A stretch of DNA of 64,000 nt, from positions 62,001 through 126,000 of the forward strand of contig JAILXT010000004.1 in assembly GCA_045430345.1 (NCBI GenBank), given 5' to 3'. Under the pieces are notes generated by a model. The model saw only the letters and a list, made by a program, of their open reading frames with translations, did no database searches and was not told the origin of the DNA. Each line of letters begins with the position of its first letter. Positions within the stretch are counted from its first letter, which is position 1. The stretch is from Agarilytica sp045430345. Its GTDB lineage: Bacteria > Pseudomonadota > Gammaproteobacteria > Pseudomonadales > Cellvibrionaceae. A program made the position numbers and the translations under genes. Shown here piece by piece: positions 9,227 through 17,489 of this stretch.

Positions 9227-9901
9227 ATGCTTCCCACGACATTACTAGGCGCCGCTAACATTCCCAATAACGGCGGTGAGTTGAGGTTAACGCAACGTGG
9301 AGATGAGTTTTCTATTCATCTAAAAGGCGCGGGCGGCGCATTAATGACCAGTCGTGTACATAGCTCCGAGATAGCTCTGGCCGAGTTAGGTTGCGCGCAT
9401 ATTCAAGGCAAGGAAAGGTCTACGGTATTGGTTGGAGGCATGGGGATGGGCTTTACTTTGGCGGCAGCGCTTAACGCAACATCAAAAAGTTCTACCGTGG
9501 AGGTTGCTGAATTGGTGCCGGAAGTGGTTGAGTGGAACAAAGGCCCGTTGGGTGAGTGTGCAGGTAGGCCGCTTAACGATGGAAGGGTCGTGGTGAGGCT
9601 TGGTGATGTAGCGGCACTTTTCAAAGCAAAGCAGCCCACTTATGACGCTGTATTATTGGATGTCGATAATGGTCCTGAGAGTTTTACTCATGACGACAAT
9701 AACAAGCTGTATGCGAGCAAAAGCTTACATGCTATTTACCAAACACTTAAGCCTGGTGGCGTGTTAGCGATATGGTCTGTTTGGCATGATCCAAAATTTT
9801 GTCTATTTCTGAAAAAAGCGCGCTTTAAGGTTGAATCTAAAACCGTTAGGGCGCACAAAGGTAAAGGCAGCCGTCATACGATTTATTTGGCAAAAAAATA
9901 A
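9227..9901 (+). CDS. spermidine-synthase-fold protein (class I methyltransferase fold)
   Basis: 224 residues. The nucleotide-binding glycine motif is GGMGMGF, followed by an acidic strand end VEVAELVPEVVEW and a second acidic motif AVLLDVDNGP, the pattern of polyamine synthases and related Rossmann methyltransferases. The C-terminal half ends with a LKPGGVLAIWSVW strand typical of this fold. It lacks the full N-terminal beta-domain of true spermidine synthases (about 280-300 residues), so the substrate is uncertain. The ATG at 9227 has only a weak A-rich upstream region. Confidence 0.7.
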   Translation: MLPTTLLGAANIPNNGGELRLTQRGDEFSIHLKGAGGALMTSRVHSSEIALAELGCAHIQGKERSTVLVGGMGMGFTLAAALNATSKSSTVEVAELVPEVVEWNKGPLGECAGRPLNDGRVVVRLGDVAALFKAKQPTYDAVLLDVDNGPESFTHDDNNKLYASKSLHAIYQTLKPGGVLAIWSVWHDPKFCLFLKKARFKVESKTVRAHKGKGSRHTIYLAKK

Positions 9902-9966
9902 TAAGGCGTTAAACGGTTGAAGGTGGTGGAGCGGTTCAAATGGGCACGCGCAGGGATAATTTTTGG

Positions 9967-10400
9967 TTATTCTTTGAACGGTATTTTTCCATCTGTAGTC
10001 ACTAGGTTATATGTGAAGGAGCGTTCGTTAGGGCTGCCTTTTAGAATGCGCTGCCTCAAATCCCGATATTTTGGTGTGCAATAGAAGTCTCATATGCTCC
10101 GGCGTCTATTGCTTCAATGTTTTCTTCTTTGGTGAAAAACTACCCGTATCCACGGGGGCCTGTCCTCCTCAGGTTTCCGTCCCGCCTTTTCTTGGCTGCA
10201 TATCGTCCTTAAGCCGCCCCGCCGTTGGCTTAGGGCCGGGTCTGAAATCGGTTTTTCTGGTGTTTTCGGTCGTAAAAAACCTTCAGATCCTTCGACTTAC
10301 TGCCGCCATAAATGATAGTATCGGCCCCTTACCGTCGGCAACTTCAGGGTCCAAGCTCTCGAAGCCCCGAGCATATTTGTTTTGAAATCTTGGCGTTGTA
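9967..10400 (-). pseudogene. probable decayed coding region
   Basis: No intact gene, but protein-like stretches read on the minus strand in shifting frames: FESLDPEVADGKGPI (about 10300-10360), ENIEAIDAGAYETSIAHQ (about 10070-10140), and RDLRQRILKGSPNERSFTYN leading to a stop at 9967. Frame changes and stops separate them. Composition differs from the flanks: the plus strand is C-rich around 10140-10240. A 104-codon plus-strand frame over the same bases is likely its shadow. I do not recognise the family. An alternative is a structured RNA; GCAATAGA (10078-10085) and TCTATTGC (10105-10112) could pair. Confidence 0.35.
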
Positions 10401-10540
10401 CGGACGATTGTTTACTCTTTTGGAGTTTCAAGTAGCCTCCTCACTATGAGGTAGACATTGACCAGCCCGAAAGCAATAACCTCGTTCATTTATTCCAAGT
10501 TTCGCTAATATTTCCATCCCTAATAATTAGGTCTTAATCA

Positions 10541-11311
10541 GTGTTCAGATACGCCGCCGATCGATTACCCGTAACCATTATTCTCGCTCTTAGTATTGTT
10601 GACTTCAGTTTGTATTTTTTGGTGGAAAATATCTGGATACTAGCCGCTTTCTGGGTGGTGATGATCATCCCCAAAGGAAAAATATGCGCCTGGAATCATC
10701 ATCACCAACATACGCCGACTTTTAAAAATAAAGCGCTGAATCGCATCCTCGAATTTTTCTATGCCTTGCATACAGGGGTCACAACGAATCTATGGTTATT
10801 GCACCATGTGTTGGGTCATCATTTGAACTATATGGACCAAACAAAGGATGAGAGCCGCTGGCGGCGCAAGTCTGGCAAAAAGATGGGCGAAATTGAATAT
10901 ACCTTTAACGTGGCGTTTACAGCTTATATTCGCGGTTTTAAAGTGGGGGTTAGGCACCCGAAAATACAGAAGACGTTCATTACCTATACGCTTATTACCC
11001 TAGCCGCTGTGGCCGTTATCACCTATTTTAAACCCGTAGCAGCTTTGTTCTTGTTTATTTTGCCGATGATTAGTGGCTTACTGCTTACTGCCTGGGCAAC
11101 ATATGAACACCATGCCGGGCTCAGTACTGAAAATGAATTTGAGGCCTCAAGAAATAACCTTAATCGCTTCTATAACATCACCACAGGAAACTTGGGTTAC
11201 CACACGGCGCACCACCACAGGCAAGGGCTGCACTGGTCTTTGTTGCCTGAATTACATGAAAAAATCAAAGATAAGATACCCGCCCATTTGATTACTTATG
11301 CGGCATTGTAG
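10541..11311 (+). CDS. membrane fatty-acid desaturase/hydroxylase family protein
   Basis: 256 residues with the histidine clusters of the membrane di-iron desaturase superfamily: NHHHQH near residue 52, HHVLGHH near 88, and HTAHHHRQGLHW near 222. Hydrophobic segments lie around 10-45 and 145-190. It would act on acyl chains or a related lipid in the inner membrane; the substrate is not evident. The frame begins with a GTG. It is followed after 39 bases by the ycaQ-like gene. Confidence 0.8.
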   Translation: MFRYAADRLPVTIILALSIVDFSLYFLVENIWILAAFWVVMIIPKGKICAWNHHHQHTPTFKNKALNRILEFFYALHTGVTTNLWLLHHVLGHHLNYMDQTKDESRWRRKSGKKMGEIEYTFNVAFTAYIRGFKVGVRHPKIQKTFITYTLITLAAVAVITYFKPVAALFLFILPMISGLLLTAWATYEHHAGLSTENEFEASRNNLNRFYNITTGNLGYHTAHHHRQGLHWSLLPELHEKIKDKIPAHLITYAAL

Positions 11312-11350
11312 TTAGGCGCCCCTAGGGTTAATGGGGTAGGGCTACAGGGT

Positions 11351-12580
11351 ATGGCAGCTGTTATAGGCCCTACAGATCTAAAGCGTTTGCAACGCCTCGC
11401 CCTCGCTTCGCAAGGTTTATTGCAAGCACAGCCTTATGGACGTGGCTTGGCCGGAGCACGCCAGGCAATTCAGGACTTAGGTTATGTGCAGATCGATACC
11501 ATCTCGGTGGTGGAGCGGGCACATAATCATATCTTCCATTCTAGAGTGCCTAAATTTCAGCCCGATATGATCAATCAAATGTTGCTCGATGGTGACATCT
11601 TTGAGTATTGGTCGCATGCGGCAGCCTTTCTCCCTATTGCCGATTTTCGCTTTTCTCTACCCTACAAGCATGCGATTAACAGTGGGCAAATTCATTGGTA
11701 CAAGGCGCCCGACAAAAAGCTTATGAGCGAGTTGTTGTCGCGTATCCGATCAGAGGGCCCGATACGATCCAGAGACCTAGAAAAAAATACAGTAAAGCGT
11801 GCGGGCTGGTGGGATTGGAAGCCAGCCAAAAAGGCGCTGGAACAGATGTATATGCAAGGTGATCTCATGGTCAGTGGCCGTGAGGGCTTCCAAAAAATCT
11901 ACGATCTCACCGAGCGGGTATTGCCATCACGTGTGAACTCAACGATGCCGAGCATGGAGGCGTTTGCGGTGCATATCCTGGATCAGCAATTACGCTGCCA
12001 TGGGTTTGTTTCTCTCAAAGGCTTGACCTATCAACGTCGAAATACAGCGCTGCGCAAAGCGGTGAAAACGTTGGTAAACGAAAGGCTGGTGCAGGGTGCT
12101 TTAGAGCAAGTACAATTGAGTAGCGGAGAAATTTTTATTGGCGAAACGGGGTTTCTTGAGCGCCCCATGACCCGCTTGAACGGCCATATGTTAATTCTTT
12201 CTCCGTTCGATAATTGCGTTATTCAACGTGAGCGGCTCAAGTCAGTGTTTCAATTCGACTATCAAATAGAGTGTTATGTTCCGGCAGCAAAGCGTCAGTA
12301 TGGCTACTTTTGTTTACCGTTACTGTACCGAGGTGAGTTTATTGGGCGGATGGATTGTAAAGCCCATCGAAAAACACGTCATTTTGAGATTAAGTCAGTG
12401 CATTTTGAGCCGCGCCATATTGGGCTTGGGGGCTTTGATGAAGAGGCGGTGCTTCTTGCCTTTGTAAATGCGATTAAAGAATTCTGTATTTTTCAAAAAT
12501 GTGAATCGGTGTCTTTGGTCAACGCTTATCCGAAACAGCTCACCCAACGTTTACGTCGTGCGCTAAAAGCGCTAGGGTGA
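11351..12580 (+). CDS. ycaQ: YcaQ/AlkX-family DNA glycosylase
   Basis: 409 residues, the normal length of the winged-helix HTH_42 family. The segment GYVQIDTISVVERAH (residues 42-56) holds the QxD catalytic motif (Q-I-D) that marks the YcaQ/AlkX branch; AlkZ enzymes carry QxQ instead. These enzymes unhook interstrand crosslinks by excising alkylated purines. Further family segments are the WSHAAAFLP stretch, the GWWDWKPAKKALEQM helix and the C-terminal DNA-binding part. The protein should be cytoplasmic. It is probably expressed alone or with the upstream desaturase. Confidence 0.85.
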   Translation: MAAVIGPTDLKRLQRLALASQGLLQAQPYGRGLAGARQAIQDLGYVQIDTISVVERAHNHIFHSRVPKFQPDMINQMLLDGDIFEYWSHAAAFLPIADFRFSLPYKHAINSGQIHWYKAPDKKLMSELLSRIRSEGPIRSRDLEKNTVKRAGWWDWKPAKKALEQMYMQGDLMVSGREGFQKIYDLTERVLPSRVNSTMPSMEAFAVHILDQQLRCHGFVSLKGLTYQRRNTALRKAVKTLVNERLVQGALEQVQLSSGEIFIGETGFLERPMTRLNGHMLILSPFDNCVIQRERLKSVFQFDYQIECYVPAAKRQYGYFCLPLLYRGEFIGRMDCKAHRKTRHFEIKSVHFEPRHIGLGGFDEEAVLLAFVNAIKEFCIFQKCESVSLVNAYPKQLTQRLRRALKALG

Positions 12581-12696
12581 GATCGCTATAGAGGCGGTGC
12601 GGTGAGTTGGACGCCTGGGCGAAGCGTTTTTGTAGAAGCAAGGTACGGGTAATATTCACAGGTAATCAGGTAAATAGAAGGGAGTACCTCTCCATA

Positions 12697-14007
12697 ATGA
12701 ACAACTACCGAAAATGGCTACTGGGTGAAGTTGAGCTTTGGCAAAGTCAGGGCATCATCGATGCTTCTCAGGCAAATCAGATCACAGGACTTTATCCGTA
12801 TCATCAAGAGACCAACTGGGGGAAAGTTATTTTCGCCGGAATAGGTGCGATTATTTTTGGCCTGGGTATTATTTTAGTCTTTGCCTATAACTGGGAGGCA
12901 ATGCATCGTTTTACCAAGCTTGGCATTGTTCTTCTCTCGGTGGCAGTTGCTCACGTCATAGGGTTTCATTATTCGCGTGAACACTCTGCGCATAAACGAA
13001 TAGGAGAAAGCCTGCATTTATTGGGTACGATGTTGTTTGGTGCTGGTATTTGGCTTATTGCGCAGATTTATCATATTGATGAGCACTATCCGAATGCCTT
13101 TTTAGTGTGGGCGCTGGGCGCTATGGCCATGGGCTGGGTTCTGCCTTCACTTGGGCACACGTTTCTTGCATTGGTGTTGGTGTTTCTATGGCATTGGTTT
13201 GAAACATTTGAGTTTCGCTCGGTGAACCACGGGGCGGTATGGCTGGTGTTGTTAGGTATTTTGCCTATCGCACTAATAATGCGTTCGCTAAGTGCATTGT
13301 TTTTAACATGCTGTATGTTAATTTTTTCTTACAGTATTTCGTATTCCACCGTTGCTGAGCGCAGTGACGAAACTTTGGTTTGTGTGATGCTGGTGCTTAG
13401 TGGTGTCTTCATTCTTGGATCTCATCTAGCGGTAAAATCACAGTTCCCACAGTGTCAAAATGTACTCAGGGTTGTGGGCGTTGGTGTGTTTTCCGTATTG
13501 TTATTTATCGTTACGTTTGATGAGTTTGACAGAGTGCGTTTTGAGAACGATTTATCAACGGTGAGTACGGTCACCTGGTTTTATTTTGCTTTTCCGGTTG
13601 TTGCGTTTAGCGTGGCTTTAGCGCGCATATTGATGGTTAGCAATCTTATGAGGGACAAAACAGAAACCTTAGAGTTGGTGCTAGTTGCGGCCACTGTGTA
13701 TGTGGCTGTTTTGTCAGTATTTCCGGTGCTGGGGATCTACAAGGCGGTATGGGTGTTCTATAGTATTGCTTTTCTCGCTTACAGTGTGCTGCTTATTTAT
13801 CGGGGCAGTCTGTATCTACGTTGGCAGTCGACCACGTTAGGTGGTTTGATGCTGTCGGCTTACACCTTTGCCCGGTTTATGGATCTATTCGATAGCTTAT
13901 TAATGCGTGGCATGGCCTTTTTGGTTGTTGGCGCGATGTTGTTTGGAATCGGCATTTATTATTCCAGGCAAAAGCAGTTTGCTGAACAAGCTAGGGGTGT
14001 CGCATGA
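12697..14007 (+). CDS. DUF2157 multi-pass membrane protein
   Basis: 436 residues. The soluble N-terminal ~45 residues (ELWQSQGIIDASQANQI) followed by about 12 membrane segments match DUF2157. The frame is open to a TTG at 12607, but I choose the ATG at 12697, where the DUF2157 domain starts and GGGAG lies 12 bases upstream. It overlaps the next gene by 4 bases (ATGA). DUF2157 proteins often precede GDYXXLXY proteins, as here. Their role is unknown. Confidence 0.8.
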   Translation: MNNYRKWLLGEVELWQSQGIIDASQANQITGLYPYHQETNWGKVIFAGIGAIIFGLGIILVFAYNWEAMHRFTKLGIVLLSVAVAHVIGFHYSREHSAHKRIGESLHLLGTMLFGAGIWLIAQIYHIDEHYPNAFLVWALGAMAMGWVLPSLGHTFLALVLVFLWHWFETFEFRSVNHGAVWLVLLGILPIALIMRSLSALFLTCCMLIFSYSISYSTVAERSDETLVCVMLVLSGVFILGSHLAVKSQFPQCQNVLRVVGVGVFSVLLFIVTFDEFDRVRFENDLSTVSTVTWFYFAFPVVAFSVALARILMVSNLMRDKTETLELVLVAATVYVAVLSVFPVLGIYKAVWVFYSIAFLAYSVLLIYRGSLYLRWQSTTLGGLMLSAYTFARFMDLFDSLLMRGMAFLVVGAMLFGIGIYYSRQKQFAEQARGVA

Positions 14008-15005
14008 TCACTAAACCGTATCTGCGTAAATTACTTGTTCTCGTTATTGTTGCACAGTTGGCCGTTTTGGCGTTTATGGCTATAAAGCGTGAAGTTATTC
14101 TCGCCTATGGTGATACCGTATATTTACGTTCGGCGCCTATTGATCCTCGCGATCCGTTCCGCGGTGATTTTGTGCGTTTAGAATATGGTATAAATCGTAT
14201 ATTTAAAACCCAATATCAAGGCGCTGTACCCTTTTCTGATTTAAAGCGCGGTGCTAGCGTTTTTGCGGTATTGGAACCCATGCATGACGATGTGTATGTT
14301 CCCATGCATTACACGGATACAAAGCCTGAGAGCGGGCTTTTTATTAAAGGCCGCGTGACCAGTCGACATCGTTATCGTTGGGCTGACCGAAAATATATCG
14401 ATGCTAAATTTGGGATCGAACAATATTTTGTGCAGCAAGGTAAAGGCAAAGATATGGAAAAGCGCTTGGGTAGCCGTGATGGTTTACAAATACCTGCTGA
14501 AATGAAAATCGCTTTGGGTTCTGACGGTACGGGGGTTATTCAGGATTACCGCTGGAGTACCTTAGGTATTCAGCTATCGTTTAAGCGCACTACGTCAAGG
14601 GGAGCAGATGGCGGCGGTGACGTGATGAGCCCTATCGTTGAAGTGCGCTTTCAAAATGTATCGGCCGCCCCTATCAGTTTTGTCTCGTATGATAATGAGT
14701 GTTCCTTTTCATTGCGTGCAGCCAATCGCTACGAATTCAGTGAACCTTTAGATGCTGGGTGTTCACATGAACAGAAGCAATCGATAAAGCGTGTGTTGTT
14801 AGCACCTGACGCAAGTCATGTGGTGAGTATCGACTTTGCTCAACCACGTTGGCATCTACTGAATGAGCACGGTGAGCGTGTTGAAATGGCCAGTTTAGAC
14901 TTATCTAGTCGCTATCGTTTGCGATATACGGCACCGCAAGCCGATACTGCTTGGCAGGGGTTTATAGATACACCTGCCTTTCGACCGTCAGGTAATATTG
15001 ATTAA
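14004..15005 (+). CDS. GDYXXLXY domain protein
   Basis: 333 residues with one N-terminal membrane anchor (about 8-26) and a periplasmic part. The family motif appears as GDFVRLEY after DPRDPFR (near residue 50). The gene is translationally coupled to the DUF2157 gene. The C-terminal ~130 residues are unusually long for the family, which is often about 180 residues, and include a strand-rich section with a pair of Cys. Function unknown. Confidence 0.75.
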   Translation: MITKPYLRKLLVLVIVAQLAVLAFMAIKREVILAYGDTVYLRSAPIDPRDPFRGDFVRLEYGINRIFKTQYQGAVPFSDLKRGASVFAVLEPMHDDVYVPMHYTDTKPESGLFIKGRVTSRHRYRWADRKYIDAKFGIEQYFVQQGKGKDMEKRLGSRDGLQIPAEMKIALGSDGTGVIQDYRWSTLGIQLSFKRTTSRGADGGGDVMSPIVEVRFQNVSAAPISFVSYDNECSFSLRAANRYEFSEPLDAGCSHEQKQSIKRVLLAPDASHVVSIDFAQPRWHLLNEHGERVEMASLDLSSRYRLRYTAPQADTAWQGFIDTPAFRPSGNID

Positions 15006-15066
15006 ATTCTTTTTTGTGGCTTTTGTCTACGAGGGTTGGGCGCACTGATAGAGTTAAAAATTTGCG

Positions 15067-15777
15067 CTACGCCACTTGCCCAGTTGTTCGTACCCGTTTA
15101 GCGCCTTTAACTGGTTTAGATTGTTGCGCTTTTTGCCTGCGCAATAATCCCGTATCGACCATATTTTTAATCGCAATGAGTAAGCCAGCTACTAAAAATG
15201 CACCGGGAGGCAGTATTGCGACAAGGAAGCCACGGTAGTTTTGACCAAATAAATTAAGCTCCCAGCTGCGTGCGCTCTCACCAAATATCAGGTGCATGTT
15301 TGAAAATAGTGTGCCGCTGCCAATAATTTCTCGAATTGTGCCAATCGCAAGTAATACTAATAAAAACCCCAAGCCCATCATAAAGCCGTCCACGGCAGAG
15401 GGTAGTAGCTTATTTTTACACGCGAATGCGTCTGCTCTGCCGAGGATGGCGCAATTCGTTACGATGAGCGGAATAAATATGCCAAGTATTTGGTAAAGCT
15501 CATAGGTGAAGGCTTGCATCAATAATTCTGTGCACGTGGTAAAAGATGCGATGATCATGACAAACGCGGGGAGCTTTACAGCATCGCTTACGCTGTTACG
15601 AATAATCGATACCGCCACGTTAGAGCCGACAAGAACCAACATTGTGGCGAGTCCTAAACCCAGTGCGTTGACGATGGAGCCTGTAACCGCGAGCAGTGGG
15701 CACAAGCCAAGCAGCTGTACCAAGGCCGGGTTGTTTTTCCACAAGCCATTCGCGCTAATTTCTTTATATTGATTCAT
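15067..15777 (-). CDS. rnfE: RnfE, ion-translocating oxidoreductase subunit E
   Basis: 236 residues with six membrane helices, the normal size. RnfE forms the membrane core of the Rnf complex with RnfA; the complex couples ferredoxin:NAD+ electron transfer to ion movement, or in gammaproteobacteria (Rsx) keeps SoxR reduced. It overlaps rnfG by 4 bases and is the last gene of the operon. In E. coli nth follows; here it does not. The basic tail (RRQKAQQSKPVKGAKRVR) is typical. Confidence 0.95.
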   Translation of the reverse strand: MNQYKEISANGLWKNNPALVQLLGLCPLLAVTGSIVNALGLGLATMLVLVGSNVAVSIIRNSVSDAVKLPAFVMIIASFTTCTELLMQAFTYELYQILGIFIPLIVTNCAILGRADAFACKNKLLPSAVDGFMMGLGFLLVLLAIGTIREIIGSGTLFSNMHLIFGESARSWELNLFGQNYRGFLVAILPPGAFLVAGLLIAIKNMVDTGLLRRQKAQQSKPVKGAKRVRTTGQVA

Positions 15778-16421
15778 TGGGGCTTCTCTGTGCCGCTTAT
15801 TACGGACCCTAGTATTTCATTACGATGTATATTGAAATATTCCAGCGTTTGTTTAACGCGTTTCACGACGGCGCGTGGCGTAATTGTTGCGCCGGTAAAC
15901 TGATCAAATTGCCCGCCGTCTTTTTTTACTTTCCAAAGGGGGGGGGCGGGATTGTTAAGGCGTGTGCCGTTAAACCCTAGGATCCAGTCGTTTTTATTGA
16001 TATCGACTTTATCGCCTAGCCCCGGAGTTTCTTTGTGGCTTAAAACACGAACACCCGCGATGCTGCCATCGGTATTGATGCCGACGATAAGTTTGATCTC
16101 ACCGCTGTAGCCGTCAGGTGCTGTACTGGGAATTACGACCGCGACGGGTGCGTTGTTTTGTTTAGCGATATGAATAGCGGTGACTGTATTTAACCCGAGC
16201 GCTTTTAGGTGGTGCTCTGGGGGCTGCCAAGTATCCTCAAGCATGTCGTTGTTATGGCGGTCGGGTCGTATGATTTCTGACAAGGCTTTTTGTGCGGCTT
16301 TTTTTTCTGCTTCGGTGATTTTGTCTTTCGTGATCAAAAATGTCGCGGCTAATATGCCTGCGGTCACCAATGCAAAAGTGCCTAGAATAAAACTGTTTTT
16401 ACTAATCGATTGCCCTAGCAC
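15774..16421 (-). CDS. rnfG: RnfG, FMN-binding subunit
   Basis: 215 residues with one N-terminal membrane segment and a periplasmic FMN-binding domain. The covalent flavin site is visible as FTGATITPRAV near residue 178, where the Thr of the GAT motif carries FMN. It accepts electrons in the Rnf chain. The gene follows rnfD after 9 bases. Confidence 0.95.
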   Translation of the reverse strand: MLGQSISKNSFILGTFALVTAGILAATFLITKDKITEAEKKAAQKALSEIIRPDRHNNDMLEDTWQPPEHHLKALGLNTVTAIHIAKQNNAPVAVVIPSTAPDGYSGEIKLIVGINTDGSIAGVRVLSHKETPGLGDKVDINKNDWILGFNGTRLNNPAPPLWKVKKDGGQFDQFTGATITPRAVVKRVKQTLEYFNIHRNEILGSVISGTEKPQ

Positions 16422-16430
16422 AATATCTCC

Positions 16431-17489
16431 CTATGATTGATCAATGCGGCCGCTGTTGGCTTTTTTGTGGCCGTAGGTGCGGGGTAGTGTGTAGTAATCA
16501 ATAAATGGTGCGGCGAAATTCATTAGCAGTACGGCGAAGGCAACGGCATCTGGGTAGTTGCCCCACATGCGGATGACGAATACGATTACGCCGATGCATG
16601 CTCCGTAAATTAATCGGCCTTTATTGCTTGTCGCAGACGATACGGGGTCGGTGACGATAAAAAATGCACCGAGCATGGTGCTGCCAGAAAACAAATGGAA
16701 GACGGGGGAGCCGCTAGTCAGTGAGCTGCCGCCATCATAAAAGAGCGCAGATAGTACGGCGAGGCTAATTAGCATGGCGACAGGGGCGTGCCATGTGAAG
16801 ATTTTTTTCTGCAGTAGGTATATGCCACCGATTAAGAAACCGACGTTGACCCATTCCCATCCTAATCCAGCCCATTGCGCTGATGCGAGTGCGGGCGTTT
16901 GTGGATAAAGTTCTTCGAGCGGAAGCGACACATTTTGTTTGACGAGATCGAGCGGTGTTGCGCCGGTAACGCCGTCTAGCTCTACCAGAGGTATTCCCAG
17001 AAAGGCTTGTTTTAATCCGTCACTAAAAGAAACGATGTCGCCGATGCTTGTGACTGCGTTGACCCATTGCGTCATTTCAACCGGGAAAGATATGAGGAGT
17101 ACAACGTAGGCGACCATGGCGGGGTTAAATGGGTTAAAGCCCAGGCCACCATAGAGTTGTTTGGCAACAACGATGGCAAAAAAGCAGCCTACAAGAACAA
17201 GCCACCATTGCGCGAAAGGCGGTAGCGCGATACCTATTAGTACGGCGGTGACGACCGCACTGTAATCGCCGAGATAAAAACTGATGTTACGCTTTCGAAT
17301 TGCCATGCTGGCGGCTTCGAAACCGCAACAAAATAAAACGGCTAGTGCGATATTAGTGATACTGCCGAAGCCGAAAAATACCGTAAGCGCTATAATGCCT
17401 GGCAGGGTGGCGAGCGTTACGGATTTCATTATCGTTGCGGTGCGGTTAGCCGCGTGTGCGTGAGGTGAGGTCACATGTAGAAAAGCCAT
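16431..17489 (-). CDS. rnfD: RnfD, FMN-binding membrane subunit
   Basis: 352 residues, multi-pass. The motif GVTGATPLD (near residue 168) contains the Thr to which FMN is covalently bound in this NqrB/RnfD family. The final part, ending in YGHKKANSGR, is cytoplasmic. The start overlaps the rnfC stop by one base. Confidence 0.95.
   Translation of the reverse strand: MAFLHVTSPHAHAANRTATIMKSVTLATLPGIIALTVFFGFGSITNIALAVLFCCGFEAASMAIRKRNISFYLGDYSAVVTAVLIGIALPPFAQWWLVLVGCFFAIVVAKQLYGGLGFNPFNPAMVAYVVLLISFPVEMTQWVNAVTSIGDIVSFSDGLKQAFLGIPLVELDGVTGATPLDLVKQNVSLPLEELYPQTPALASAQWAGLGWEWVNVGFLIGGIYLLQKKIFTWHAPVAMLISLAVLSALFYDGGSSLTSGSPVFHLFSGSTMLGAFFIVTDPVSSATSNKGRLIYGACIGVIVFVIRMWGNYPDAVAFAVLLMNFAAPFIDYYTLPRTYGHKKANSGRIDQS

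Noticed and set aside
10071..10385. 104-codon plus-strand frame
   Set aside because: It is antisense to the better protein-like fragments and has a hydrophobic, Cys/Pro-rich composition typical of shadow frames.
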